Position numbers and translations under genes: made by a program
Source: SG8-30 sp964406445
GTDB taxonomy: Bacteria; Pseudomonadota; Gammaproteobacteria; Steroidobacterales; Steroidobacteraceae
Assembly (NCBI GenBank): GCA_964406445.1
Contig: CAYORU010000020.1
Coordinates: forward strand, 1 to 61,248
DNA length: 61,248 nt
Direction of reading: 5' to 3'
Notes under the pieces: generated by a model
What the model saw: the letters and a program-made list of their open reading frames with translations, nothing else
Database searches by the model: none
What the model was told of the DNA's origin: nothing
In this document: one piece after another, positions 46,039 to 54,462 of the stretch
How the letters are laid out: every line of letters begins with the position of its first letter
Position numbering within the stretch: the stretch's first letter is position 1

Positions 46039-48054
46039 TCAGGAATGCGGGCCCGCCGCAGGCAGCAGCGCGCGCATGGCGTCCGCGGCCGCCTCGGGCG
46101 TGAAGCCGAAGTGGCGGAAAAGATCCTTCGCCGGCCCGGAGGCGCCGAAGCTGGTCATGCCGAGCACCCGCCCGCGCGGGCCGACGAGACGCCACCACGG
46201 GTCCGGCACGCCCGCCTCGATCGCCACGCGGCTGGTGACGGCCGGCGGCAGCACGCGCTCCCGGTACGAGGCGTCCTGCCGGTCGAACTCGCTCACGCAG
46301 GGCATGGAAACCACGCGCACGCGGCGCCCCTGCCCGGCGAGCAGCCGCGCGGCCTCGACCGCGAGGCCGACCTCGGAGCCGGTCGCGATGAAGAGGCCCT
46401 CCGGCGGGCCGTCGCTGTCGAGCAGCACGTAGCCGCCGCGCGCCACTGCCTCCACCTGCATGGGCGTTCGCGGCTGGTGCGGCAGCCCCTGCCGCGTCAG
46501 CACCAGGCAGGTCGGGCCGGCGGTGCGGCCGAGCGCCGCGCGCCACGCGGCCCAGGTCTCGACCGTGTCGCAGGGCCGCCAGACCTCCATGTTGGGGATC
46601 ATGCGCAGCGACGCGACGTGCTCCACCGGCTGGTGGGTCGGGCCGTCTTCGCCGAGCCCGATCGAGTCGTGCGTCAGCACGTGGATCGCCGGCAGGTGCA
46701 TCAGCGCGGCCATCCGCAGCGCGTTGCGGGCGTAGTCGGAAAAGACCAGGAACGTGCCGCCGTAGGGAATGAAGCCGCCGTGCAGCGCGACGCCGTTCAC
46801 GATCGCGGCCATGCCGAACTCGCGCACGCCGTAGTGCAGGTAGCGGCCTTCCGGGCGGTCGGCCGCGAAGGCCGCCGCACCCTTGATGCGCGTGTTGTTC
46901 GAGCCGGTCAGGTCGGCCGAGCCGCCGAGCAGTTCGGGCAGCAGCCCGCCGAGCGCGTTGAGCACGGCCTGCGAGGACTGCCGCGTCGCCACGTTGCCGC
47001 CCGCTGCCTGGGCCTCGCGGGTCAGCGCCGCGGCGCGCTCGAGGAAGTCCGCCGGCAGGCTGCGCGACATGCGCCGCTCGAACTCGCGCGCGAGCTGGGG
47101 ATGCTCCGCCTTGTAGGCCTTGAAGCCGCGCTTCCAGCGGTTCTCGACGCGCTTGCCGCGCGCGGTGGCGTCCCAGGCGGCGCGGATGTCGTCAGGCACC
47201 TCGAACGGCGGGTGCGGCCAGCCGAGCGCCTCGCGCGCGAGCCGGACCTCCTCCTCGCCGAGCGCCGCGCCGTGGGACTCCTCCTTGCCCTGCTTGTTCG
47301 GCGCGCCGTAGCCGATGACCGTCTTGCAGCAGATCAGCGTCGGCTTGCCGGTTTCGCGCTTCGCCTTGCGGATCGCGCGGGTCACGGCGGCAGGATCGTG
47401 GCCGTCGACGTTCCTGATGACCTGCCAGCCGTAGGCCTCGAAGCGCCGCGGCGTGTCGTCGGTGAACCAGCCGGCCACCTCGCCGTCGATGGAGATGCCG
47501 TTGTCGTCGTAGAAGCAGATCAGCTTGCCGAGGCCCCAGGTGCCGGCGAGCGAGCAGGCCTCGTGGGAGATGCCCTCCATCAGGCAGCCGTCGCCGAGGA
47601 ACACCCAGGTGTGGTGGTCCACCACCGCATGCCCGGGCCGGTTGAACTCCGCGGCCAGCAGCCGCTCGGCCAGCGCCATGCCCACGGCGTTGGCGAGTCC
47701 CTGGCCGAGCGGGCCCGTCGTCGTCTCGATCCCGATGTCCGGCTCGCGCTCCGGATGTCCGGCGGTCCGGAATCCGAGCTGGCGAAAGCCGCGAAGATCG
47801 TCGAGACCGAGGCCATAGCCGGTCAGGTGCAGCAGCGAGTAGAGCAGCATCGAGCCGTGGCCGTTCGACACCACGAACCGGTCGCGGTCGGCCCAGCGGG
47901 GATTGGCGGGGCTGTGCTTGAGGTGATCGCGCCATAGGACCTCGGCGATGTCCGCCATGCCCATGGGCATGCCCGGATGCCCGGAATTGGCCTTCTGGAC
48001 GGCGTCCATGCTGAGCGCACGCAGGGCATTGGCGAGGTCGCGGCGGCTCGGCAT
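46039..48054 (-). CDS. tkt: Transketolase
   Basis: Thiamine-diphosphate enzyme of the pentose phosphate pathway, 671 residues. The TPP/Mg2+ motif (FLGDGCLMEGISHE...DDNGISIDG), the DRFVVSNGHGSMLLYSLLHL segment and the transketolase second-domain motif THDSIGLGEDGPTHQPVEH are present. The start is the ATG at 48054 (MPSRRDLANALR) with an AGGAAG ribosome-binding site. It heads the minus-strand glycolysis block and diverges from metK. Confidence 0.98.
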   Translation of the reverse strand: MPSRRDLANALRALSMDAVQKANSGHPGMPMGMADIAEVLWRDHLKHSPANPRWADRDRFVVSNGHGSMLLYSLLHLTGYGLGLDDLRGFRQLGFRTAGHPEREPDIGIETTTGPLGQGLANAVGMALAERLLAAEFNRPGHAVVDHHTWVFLGDGCLMEGISHEACSLAGTWGLGKLICFYDDNGISIDGEVAGWFTDDTPRRFEAYGWQVIRNVDGHDPAAVTRAIRKAKRETGKPTLICCKTVIGYGAPNKQGKEESHGAALGEEEVRLAREALGWPHPPFEVPDDIRAAWDATARGKRVENRWKRGFKAYKAEHPQLAREFERRMSRSLPADFLERAAALTREAQAAGGNVATRQSSQAVLNALGGLLPELLGGSADLTGSNNTRIKGAAAFAADRPEGRYLHYGVREFGMAAIVNGVALHGGFIPYGGTFLVFSDYARNALRMAALMHLPAIHVLTHDSIGLGEDGPTHQPVEHVASLRMIPNMEVWRPCDTVETWAAWRAALGRTAGPTCLVLTRQGLPHQPRTPMQVEAVARGGYVLLDSDGPPEGLFIATGSEVGLAVEAARLLAGQGRRVRVVSMPCVSEFDRQDASYRERVLPPAVTSRVAIEAGVPDPWWRLVGPRGRVLGMTSFGASGPAKDLFRHFGFTPEAAADAMRALLPAAGPHS

Positions 48055-48156
48055 CGGGGACTTCCTTGGCGGGGACCCGGCATTGTCCCCGATCGGTGCC
48101 GACGCGGGCAATCGTGTCATAACGCGATGGCATCCACCCGGGAGCCTCGCCCCGGC

Positions 48157-48162
48157 TATAAT
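48157..48162 (+). promoter_or_regulatory. Candidate -10 element for metK
   Basis: A perfect TATAAT lies 41 nt before the metK GTG in the divergent gap with tkt. No clear -35 sits 16-18 bp upstream. No SAM riboswitch is apparent in the roughly 40-nt leader. Confidence 0.45.
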
Positions 48163-48203
48163 TTCGGGCTGATCCGCCCCCAGGGCGACTCTGGAAGGTC
48201 CAC

Positions 48204-49442
48204 GTGGCGAGTTCTTACCTGTTCACCTCGGAATCGGTCTCCGAAGGTCACCCGGACAAGGTCGCCGACCAGGTCTCGGACGCGGTGCTCGACGCCATCC
48301 TCGCCCAGGACAAGCGCGCCCGGGTCGCCTGCGAGACGCTGGTCAAGACCGGCGTTGCGATCGTCGCCGGCGAGGTCACGACTCACGCCTGGGTGGACCT
48401 CGAGGATCTCGTGCGCGGCGTCATCAAGGACATCGGCTACACGTCCTCGGACGTCGGCTTCGACGGCGCGACCTGCGGCGTGCTGAACCTGATCGGCAAG
48501 CAGTCGCCGGACATCAACCAGGGCGTCGACCGCAGGAATCCCGAGGACCAGGGCGCCGGCGACCAGGGGCTGATGTTCGGCTACGCCTGCGACGAGGCGC
48601 CGGAGTACATGCCCGCGCCGATCTACTACTCGCACCGCCTCGTCGAGCAGCAGTCGAAGGTCCGCAAGGCAAGGAACTCGCCGCTGCCCTGGCTGCGCCC
48701 CGACGCCAAGTCGCAGGTCACGCTGCGCTACGAGGACGGCCGCGTCGCCGGGCTCGACGCGGTGGTGCTCTCCACCCAGCACGACCCGGACGTCCGCCAG
48801 CGCGACCTGCGCGAGGGCGTGATTGAGCACATCCTGAAGCCCGTGCTGCCGAAGAAGTGGCTGGACGGCCTGCCGTCGAGCCGCGTGCACATCAACCCGA
48901 CCGGCAAGTTCGTGATCGGCGGGCCGGTCGGCGACTGCGGGCTCACCGGACGCAAGATCATCGTGGACAGCTACGGCGGCATGGCGCGCCACGGTGGCGG
49001 CGCGTTCTCGGGCAAGGACCCGTCCAAGGTGGACCGTTCCGCGGCCTACGCGGCCCGCTACGTGGCCAAGAACATCGTCGCCGCCGGGCTCGCGCGCCGC
49101 TGCGAGATCCAGGTCTCCTACGCCATCGGCGTCGCGCGCCCGACCTCGATCACGGTCGAGACCTTCGGCACCGGCCGCGTGCCCGACGAACGCCTCGAGC
49201 GGCTGGTGCGCGAACATTTCGACCTGCGGCCCTGGGGCATCATCCAGATGCTCGACCTGGTCAGGCCCATGTACCGCGCGACCGCGGCCTACGGTCATTT
49301 CGGCCGCAAGCCGCAGCAGGCGACCTACCGCTGGACGGAACGCCTGAACGGCAGCGAGGTCAGGAAGGAGGAAACCTTCACGGCCTTCAGCTGGGAGCGC
49401 ACCGATCGGGCGGAAGCCCTGCGGGAGGCCGCCGGCCTGTAG
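48204..49442 (+). CDS. metK: S-adenosylmethionine synthetase
   Basis: Makes SAM from methionine and ATP. It is 412 residues, slightly longer than the E. coli enzyme. Motifs include SESVSEGHPDKVADQVSDAVLD, the P-loop-like GGGAFSGKDPSKVDRSAAY and DQGLMFGYA. The start is a GTG at 48204 with GGAAGG upstream. It is followed by a riboswitch and ahcY, so SAM production and SAH disposal genes are adjacent. Confidence 0.98.
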   Translation: MASSYLFTSESVSEGHPDKVADQVSDAVLDAILAQDKRARVACETLVKTGVAIVAGEVTTHAWVDLEDLVRGVIKDIGYTSSDVGFDGATCGVLNLIGKQSPDINQGVDRRNPEDQGAGDQGLMFGYACDEAPEYMPAPIYYSHRLVEQQSKVRKARNSPLPWLRPDAKSQVTLRYEDGRVAGLDAVVLSTQHDPDVRQRDLREGVIEHILKPVLPKKWLDGLPSSRVHINPTGKFVIGGPVGDCGLTGRKIIVDSYGGMARHGGGAFSGKDPSKVDRSAAYAARYVAKNIVAAGLARRCEIQVSYAIGVARPTSITVETFGTGRVPDERLERLVREHFDLRPWGIIQMLDLVRPMYRATAAYGHFGRKPQQATYRWTERLNGSEVRKEETFTAFSWERTDRAEALREAAGL

Positions 49443-49454
49443 GCCAGTATTCCT

Positions 49455-49485
49455 GGACCGGGTGGCCCGGTCCGGCCCGCGGGCC
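49455..49485 (+). terminator. GC-rich hairpins after metK, no U-tract
   Basis: GGACCGGG and CCCGGTCC (49455-49462 and 49466-49473) form an 8-bp stem with a 3-nt loop. It is followed directly by the 12-bp palindrome GGCCCGCGGGCC (49474-49485). There is no T-run, so it may be a processing or attenuation structure rather than a classical terminator. It abuts the riboswitch. Confidence 0.4.
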
Positions 49486-49556
49486 GAGGAGCGCTGCAAC
49501 GGGGAAGGCCCCTGCCAGGCTCGGCGTCGCGGGTGAATCGAATCGAACGGCGCTCC
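49486..49556 (+). promoter_or_regulatory. SAH (S-adenosylhomocysteine) riboswitch
   Basis: The leader of ahcY carries the SAH aptamer consensus: GAGGAGCGCTGCAAC at 49486-49500, the core CCAGGCTCG, and AACGGCGCTCC at 49546-49556. The 7-bp P1 helix pairs 49488-49494 with 49550-49556. SAH riboswitches are known to switch on ahcY when SAH accumulates. In the unbound state CTCC (49553-49556) could pair with the GGAG of the ahcY ribosome-binding site (49564-49567), giving a simple translational ON switch. Confidence 0.93.
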
Positions 49557-49573
49557 GTGTCCAGGAGAACGAC

Positions 49574-50992
49574 ATGAACGCTGTAGTCAACCCCAAGCCC
49601 ACCGCGGATTACCACGTCCGCGACATCTCCGAAGCCGCCTTCGGCCGCCGCGAGATGGCCATCGCCGAGACCGAGATGCCCGGCCTGATGGCGATCCGCG
49701 ACGAATACCGCGGGCAGCAGCCGCTGAAGGGCGCCCGCATCGCGGGCAGCCTGCACATGACGATCCAGACGGCGATGCTGATCGAGACGCTCCACGCGCT
49801 CGGCGCGGACATCCGCTGGGCGTCGTGCAACATCTATTCGACGCAGGACCACGCCGCGGCGGCGATCGCGGCCGCGGGCATTCCGGTGTTCGCCTACAAG
49901 GGCGAGACGCTCGACGAGTACTGGGAATACACGCACCGGATCTTCGAGTGGCCGAACGGGCAGGCGGCCAACATGATCCTCGACGACGGCGGCGACGCCA
50001 CGCTGCTGCTGATGCTGGGCAGCGACGCCGAGAGGGACCCCTCGGTGATCGCCAGGCCGGAGAACGAGGAGGAGGTCGCCCTCTACGCCTCGATCCGCCG
50101 GCGGCTGGAGACCAGCCCGGGCTGGTACTCGGAACGCCTGAAGCACATCCGCGGCGTGACCGAGGAGACGACCACGGGCGTCAAGCGCCTGTACCGCCTC
50201 GCGCGCGAGGGCAAGCTGCCGTTCCCGGCCATCAACGTCAACGACTCGGTCACCAAGTCGAAGTTCGACAACCTCTACGGCTGCCGCGAGTCGCTGGTCG
50301 ACGCGATCAAGCGCGCGACCGACGTCATGGTGGCCGGCAAGGTCGCCGTGGTCTGCGGCTACGGCGACGTCGGCAAGGGCTCGGCGCAGGCGCTCAAGGC
50401 GCTCTCGGCGCAGGTCTGGGTGACCGAGATCGACCCGATCTGCGCGCTGCAGGCGGCGATGGACGGCTACCGGGTCACGACGATGGAGGAGGCCTGCGAC
50501 AAGGCCGACATCTTCGTCACCGCGACCGGCAACAAGTCGGTCATCACGCACGAGCACATGCGGCGGATGAAGCACCAGGCGATCGTCTGCAACATCGGGC
50601 ACTTCGACAGCGAGATTGAGATCGGCGCGCTGAAGCAGTACCAGTGGGAGAACATCAAGCCGCAGGTGGATCACGTGGTGTTCCCGGACGGCAAGCGCCT
50701 GATAGTGCTCGCCGAGGGCCGCCTGGTGAACCTCGGCTGCGCGACCGGGCACCCGTCCTTCGTGATGTCGAATTCCTTCACCAACCAGGTGCTGGCGCAG
50801 ATCGAGCTCTTCCGCCACGGCGCCAAGTACGACAAGCGCGTCTACGTCCTGCCGAAGCACCTCGACGAGAAGGTCGCCCGGCTGCACCTGGAGCGCATCG
50901 GCGCGAAGCTGACGAAGCTCTCCTCCGAGCAGGCCGCCTACATCGGCGTGCCGGAGGCGGGTCCGTTCAAGCCGGAGCAGTACCGCTACTGA
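49574..50992 (+). CDS. ahcY: Adenosylhomocysteinase
   Basis: NAD-dependent SAH hydrolase that splits SAH into homocysteine and adenosine, relieving inhibition of methyltransferases. It is 472 residues, the long form with an insertion relative to short archaeal enzymes. The NAD motif GYGDVGKGSAQALK, the SNCNI-like SCNIYSTQDHAAAAI segment and the C-terminal KPEQYRY are typical. It starts at an ATG with AGGAG 6 nt upstream, under the SAH riboswitch. The gene metF, its frequent downstream neighbour, is replaced by cpdA. Confidence 0.98.
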   Translation: MNAVVNPKPTADYHVRDISEAAFGRREMAIAETEMPGLMAIRDEYRGQQPLKGARIAGSLHMTIQTAMLIETLHALGADIRWASCNIYSTQDHAAAAIAAAGIPVFAYKGETLDEYWEYTHRIFEWPNGQAANMILDDGGDATLLLMLGSDAERDPSVIARPENEEEVALYASIRRRLETSPGWYSERLKHIRGVTEETTTGVKRLYRLAREGKLPFPAINVNDSVTKSKFDNLYGCRESLVDAIKRATDVMVAGKVAVVCGYGDVGKGSAQALKALSAQVWVTEIDPICALQAAMDGYRVTTMEEACDKADIFVTATGNKSVITHEHMRRMKHQAIVCNIGHFDSEIEIGALKQYQWENIKPQVDHVVFPDGKRLIVLAEGRLVNLGCATGHPSFVMSNSFTNQVLAQIELFRHGAKYDKRVYVLPKHLDEKVARLHLERIGAKLTKLSSEQAAYIGVPEAGPFKPEQYRY

Positions 50993-51062
50993 CCTGCCGC
51001 CCGGCCCGCCGCCACGCGCGGCGGGCCGGGACGGCGGCGGCCGGTTTGCTACCATCCGCAAC

Positions 51063-51854
51063 ATGACCGCCGAGCGGCGCCGGCGCACGCGGCGCAACAA
51101 GCCCCTGCGGCTGCTGCAGCTCACCGACAGCCACGTCAGCGGCGAGGAGGGCGGCCGGGTGCGCGGCATGGACACCCTCGCCTCGCTCGCAGCCTGCCTC
51201 GCCCACGCGCAGCGACACCACGGGCCCGTCGACGCGATGCTGCTGACGGGCGACCTCGTGCAGGACGACGCGCGCGGCTACCTCAGGCTCGCTCCGTTGT
51301 TCGCCCGCTCGCGGGCGCCCGTGCACTGCCTGCCGGGCAACCACGACCTGCCCGCGGAGATGGCGGACCTGCTGTCGCGCAGGCCGTTCTCGACCGACCC
51401 CGTGGTGCGCTGCGGGGACTGGACGCTGCTGCTGCTCGACAGTTCCGTGGCGGGCGCCGGCCACGGCGAGCTCGGCGCGGAGAGCCTCGCCTTCCTCGAC
51501 GACACGCTCGGCCGCTTCGCCGACACCCACGCGCTGGTCGTGCTGCACCACCACCCCGTGCCGACCGGCAGTCCCTGGCTCGACGACATCATGCTGCGCG
51601 ATGCCGACCGCCTCCTCGAGGTGGTCCGCCGCCACGGCAACGTGCGGGGCCTGCTCTGGGGCCACGTGCACCAGGCCTTCGACGCCCTGGAGGGCGGCGT
51701 GGCGATGATGGCCACGCCGTCCACCTGCTTCCAGTTCAAGCCCGCCTGCCGGCGTTTCGAGCTCGACTCGCGACCGCCCGCCTATCGCTGGCTGCAGCTG
51801 TACCCGGACGGGCGCATCGAGAGCCGCGTGGTATGGCTGGACGAAGCCGCGTGA
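51063..51854 (+). CDS. cpdA: 3',5'-cyclic AMP phosphodiesterase CpdA-like
   Basis: Class III metallophosphoesterase, 263 residues. The dinuclear metal motifs are all present: QLTDSHV, LLTGDLVQD, PGNHD, VVLHHHPVP and WGHVHQ. This pattern matches CpdA, which degrades cAMP; the closest alternative is another calcineurin-like phosphodiesterase. The first 14 residues are strongly basic. It lies 70 nt after ahcY and 75 nt before hemL. Confidence 0.85.
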   Translation: MTAERRRRTRRNKPLRLLQLTDSHVSGEEGGRVRGMDTLASLAACLAHAQRHHGPVDAMLLTGDLVQDDARGYLRLAPLFARSRAPVHCLPGNHDLPAEMADLLSRRPFSTDPVVRCGDWTLLLLDSSVAGAGHGELGAESLAFLDDTLGRFADTHALVVLHHHPVPTGSPWLDDIMLRDADRLLEVVRRHGNVRGLLWGHVHQAFDALEGGVAMMATPSTCFQFKPACRRFELDSRPPAYRWLQLYPDGRIESRVVWLDEAA

Positions 51855-51929
51855 GGCCCGGCTTTCCACGCGGCGTGCCGCGCCGGCGCCGGTGTATCCT
51901 TCGCCACCCCCCAAGCCGATGAGCGCCCG

Positions 51930-53213
51930 ATGAGCCCCCAGACCTCGCCGTTCCAGGAAGCCTGCCGCTACATCCCGGGCGGCGTGAACTCGCCCGTGCG
52001 CGCCTTCCGCGGCGTCGGTGGCGAGCCGGTCTTCTTCGCCAGCGCCTCCGGCGCCTGGGTCGAGGCGGCCGACGGCCGGCGCTTCATCGACTACGTCGGC
52101 TCCTGGGGCCCGATGATCCTCGGCCACGCGCATCCGGACGTGATCGCCGCCGTGCGCGAGCGGGCGCTCGACGGCCTGTCCTTCGGCGCGCCCACCGTCA
52201 TCGAGACGGAGATGGCGCGCCGCGTCATCGAGATCGTTCCCTCGATCGAGCTCCTGCGCATGTGCAGCTCGGGCACCGAGGCGACCATGAGCGCGATCCG
52301 GCTCGCGCGCGGCTTCACCGGGCGCGACCGCATCGCCAAGTTCGAGGGCTGCTACCACGGCCACTCCGACTCCCTGCTGGTGAAGGCCGGCTCCGGCGCG
52401 CTGACCCTCGGCGTGCCGACCTCGCCGGGCGTGCCCCCGGAGCTCGCCCGACACACGGCCACCCTGCCCTACAACGACGTCGCCGCTCTCGAGGCATTCT
52501 TCGAGTCGGCCGGCGACGGGACGGCCTGCGTGATCGTCGAGCCGGTCGCCGGCAACATGAACTGCATCCCGCCGGTGCCGGGCTTCCTCGAGCGCCTGCG
52601 CGAGCTCTGCACCCGCCACGGCGCGGTGCTGATCTTCGACGAGGTGATGACCGGCTTCCGCGTCGCCCTCGGCGGCGCGCAGGAGCGCTACGGCATCCGC
52701 CCCGACCTGACCACGCTCGGCAAGATCATCGGCGGCGGCATGCCGGTCGGGGCCTTCGGCGGACGTCGCGAGATCATGGAGCGGCTCGCGCCGCTCGGCC
52801 CGGTCTACCAGGCGGGCACGCTGTCGGGGAACCCGGTGGCGATGGCCGCGGGCCTCGCCACGCTCGCCGGGCTCTCGAAGCCCGGATTCCACGCGCGGCT
52901 CGAGCAGAGCACGCGCGCCCTCTGCGAGGGCCTCGAGGCCGCCGCGCGGGAAGCCGGCGTGCCCTTCAGCACCAATCACGTCTGCGGCATGTTCGGGCTG
53001 TTCTTCACGGGCGACGGCCCCGTGACGAGCTACGCCGGCGCCACCGCCTGCGACGTCGAGCGCTTCAAGCGTTTCTTCCACGGCATGCTGGCCGAGGGCG
53101 TCTACCTCGCGCCGTCCGCCTTCGAGGCCGGATTCATCTCCGGCGCGCACGGCGCGGCGGAGATCGAGGCGACCGTCGCCGCGGCACGGAGGGTCTTCGC
53201 GACGCTGGGCTGA
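51930..53213 (+). CDS. hemL: Glutamate-1-semialdehyde 2,1-aminomutase
   Basis: PLP enzyme producing 5-aminolevulinate in the C5 pathway of haem synthesis. It is 427 residues. Motifs include the N-terminal ACRYIPGGVNSPVRAFRGVG, SSGTEATMSAIRLAR, and the PLP Lys in TLGKIIGGGMPVGAFGG. The leader has TATCCT at about 51893 but no convincing -35. It converges on the Lon-N gene. Confidence 0.98.
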   Translation: MSPQTSPFQEACRYIPGGVNSPVRAFRGVGGEPVFFASASGAWVEAADGRRFIDYVGSWGPMILGHAHPDVIAAVRERALDGLSFGAPTVIETEMARRVIEIVPSIELLRMCSSGTEATMSAIRLARGFTGRDRIAKFEGCYHGHSDSLLVKAGSGALTLGVPTSPGVPPELARHTATLPYNDVAALEAFFESAGDGTACVIVEPVAGNMNCIPPVPGFLERLRELCTRHGAVLIFDEVMTGFRVALGGAQERYGIRPDLTTLGKIIGGGMPVGAFGGRREIMERLAPLGPVYQAGTLSGNPVAMAAGLATLAGLSKPGFHARLEQSTRALCEGLEAAAREAGVPFSTNHVCGMFGLFFTGDGPVTSYAGATACDVERFKRFFHGMLAEGVYLAPSAFEAGFISGAHGAAEIEATVAAARRVFATLG

Positions 53214-53234
53214 CCGGCGCCGCTGGAGAGGGGC

Positions 53235-53813
53235 TCAGGCCTGCTCGCGGCGGATCATCGGCGAGAGCAGCGCGAGTCGTTCCAGCGGATCGTCGAGCTC
53301 GAGAAGCGCCTGCTTGGCGGCGAGGTCGAGCGGCAGCAGCTCGGCGAGGCGGTGGCCGACCCAGGCCGCGTCCTCGAACTCGCGGCCGACGTGCGCGTAG
53401 ACCTCGCCCAGCTCCGGCAGCACCTTCCTGAGCGCCGCCGAGAGGTGCGCGCAGGCGCCCGGCACCGGAAGCGAGGGCTCTGGCTCGATGTCCTCCACGC
53501 GTCCGAGGTTGAGGCCGTCGGCCGCCCGCCAGCGCTCGAGCACGCGGAAGCGGCCGAGGCCCCGGCAGGCGATGCCGAGCAGCCCGTCGTCGAGGCGGCT
53601 GAAGTCGACGATCTTCGCCTCCGTGCCCACGTCCGCGAACCGCGCGGGGCCGCCGGCTTCGGCGCCCTCGGCGATCAGCACGACGCCGAAGCCCCGTTCC
53701 TCGCGAAGACAGCGGCGGACCATGTCCACGTAGCGCGTCTCGAAGATCCGAAGCGGCAGGGGTCCGCCCGGAAAGAGGATGGTGTTCAGCGGGAACAGCG
53801 GGATCTCGCGCAT
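53235..53813 (-). CDS. Lon N-terminal (LON substrate-binding) domain protein
   Basis: Stand-alone Lon-N domain protein, 192 residues, beginning REIPLFPLNTILFPGGPLPLRIFETRY. It has no AAA+ or protease domain, so it is not Lon itself. Such proteins are common next to housekeeping genes and their role is unsettled. It is 7 nt downstream of ubiX, probably co-transcribed with mpl-ubiX. Confidence 0.92.
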   Translation of the reverse strand: MREIPLFPLNTILFPGGPLPLRIFETRYVDMVRRCLREERGFGVVLIAEGAEAGGPARFADVGTEAKIVDFSRLDDGLLGIACRGLGRFRVLERWRAADGLNLGRVEDIEPEPSLPVPGACAHLSAALRKVLPELGEVYAHVGREFEDAAWVGHRLAELLPLDLAAKQALLELDDPLERLALLSPMIRREQA

Positions 53814-53820
53814 CGCCTCG

Positions 53821-54462
53821 TCACGGCCCGGGATTGTCCTCGGGCTCCTCGCCCCAGCGGGGCATGATCGACTGTTCGACGCCCAGGTGGTCGAGGATGC
53901 GCGCCACCACGTAGTCCACGAGGTCCTGGACCGAGCGCGGCCGGTGGTAGAAGCCCGGGTTCGCCGGCAGCACCGTCGCGCCGGCCTCGGCGACCGCGAC
54001 CATGTTGCGCAGGTGGATCAGGCTCGCCGGCGTCTCGCGCGGCACCAGGACGAGCGTGCGCCGCTCCTTGAGCATCACGTCGGCCGCGCGCTCGATCAGG
54101 TTGCGGCTCGCGCCGACCGCGATCGAGGACAGCGTCGCCATCGAGCAGGGGCAGACCACCATCGCCTGCGGCGCGCCGGAGCCGGAGGCTACGCAGGCGC
54201 TCCACTCTTCCTGCCCGTAGGCACGCAGCTGGCCGGGACGGGCCCCGAAGCGCTCGCTGAAGTAGCGTTCGATCTCCGCCGCGCGGCCGGGCACCTGCTC
54301 GTCGGTCTCGGAGGCGAGCACGATCAGCGCCGGCCGCGAGACCATGAGGTGCACCTGCCGTCCGGCGCCGAGCAACCGTTCGAGGAGGGTCAGGCCGTAC
54401 TGCGCGCCCGAGGCGCCCGTCATCGCCAGCGCGATCCCGCCTTCGCGTGCCGTCGTCGTCAC
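53821..54462 (-). CDS. ubiX: Flavin prenyltransferase UbiX
   Basis: Prenylates FMN to make the cofactor of the decarboxylase UbiD, used in ubiquinone synthesis. It is 213 residues. The FMN loop ALAMTGASGAQYGL, the CPCSMATLSSIAVGASRNLIERAADVMLKERR stretch (shown in part by its CPCSMATL core) and PRETP are present. It overlaps mpl by 4 nt. UbiX serves the quinone pool used by the bc1 complex encoded at 21606-24209. Confidence 0.96.
   Translation of the reverse strand: MTTTAREGGIALAMTGASGAQYGLTLLERLLGAGRQVHLMVSRPALIVLASETDEQVPGRAAEIERYFSERFGARPGQLRAYGQEEWSACVASGSGAPQAMVVCPCSMATLSSIAVGASRNLIERAADVMLKERRTLVLVPRETPASLIHLRNMVAVAEAGATVLPANPGFYHRPRSVQDLVDYVVARILDHLGVEQSIMPRWGEEPEDNPGP

Noticed and set aside
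48163..48203. A SAM riboswitch in the metK leader.
   Set aside because: The leader is only about 40 nt from the -10 and shows no SAM aptamer core.
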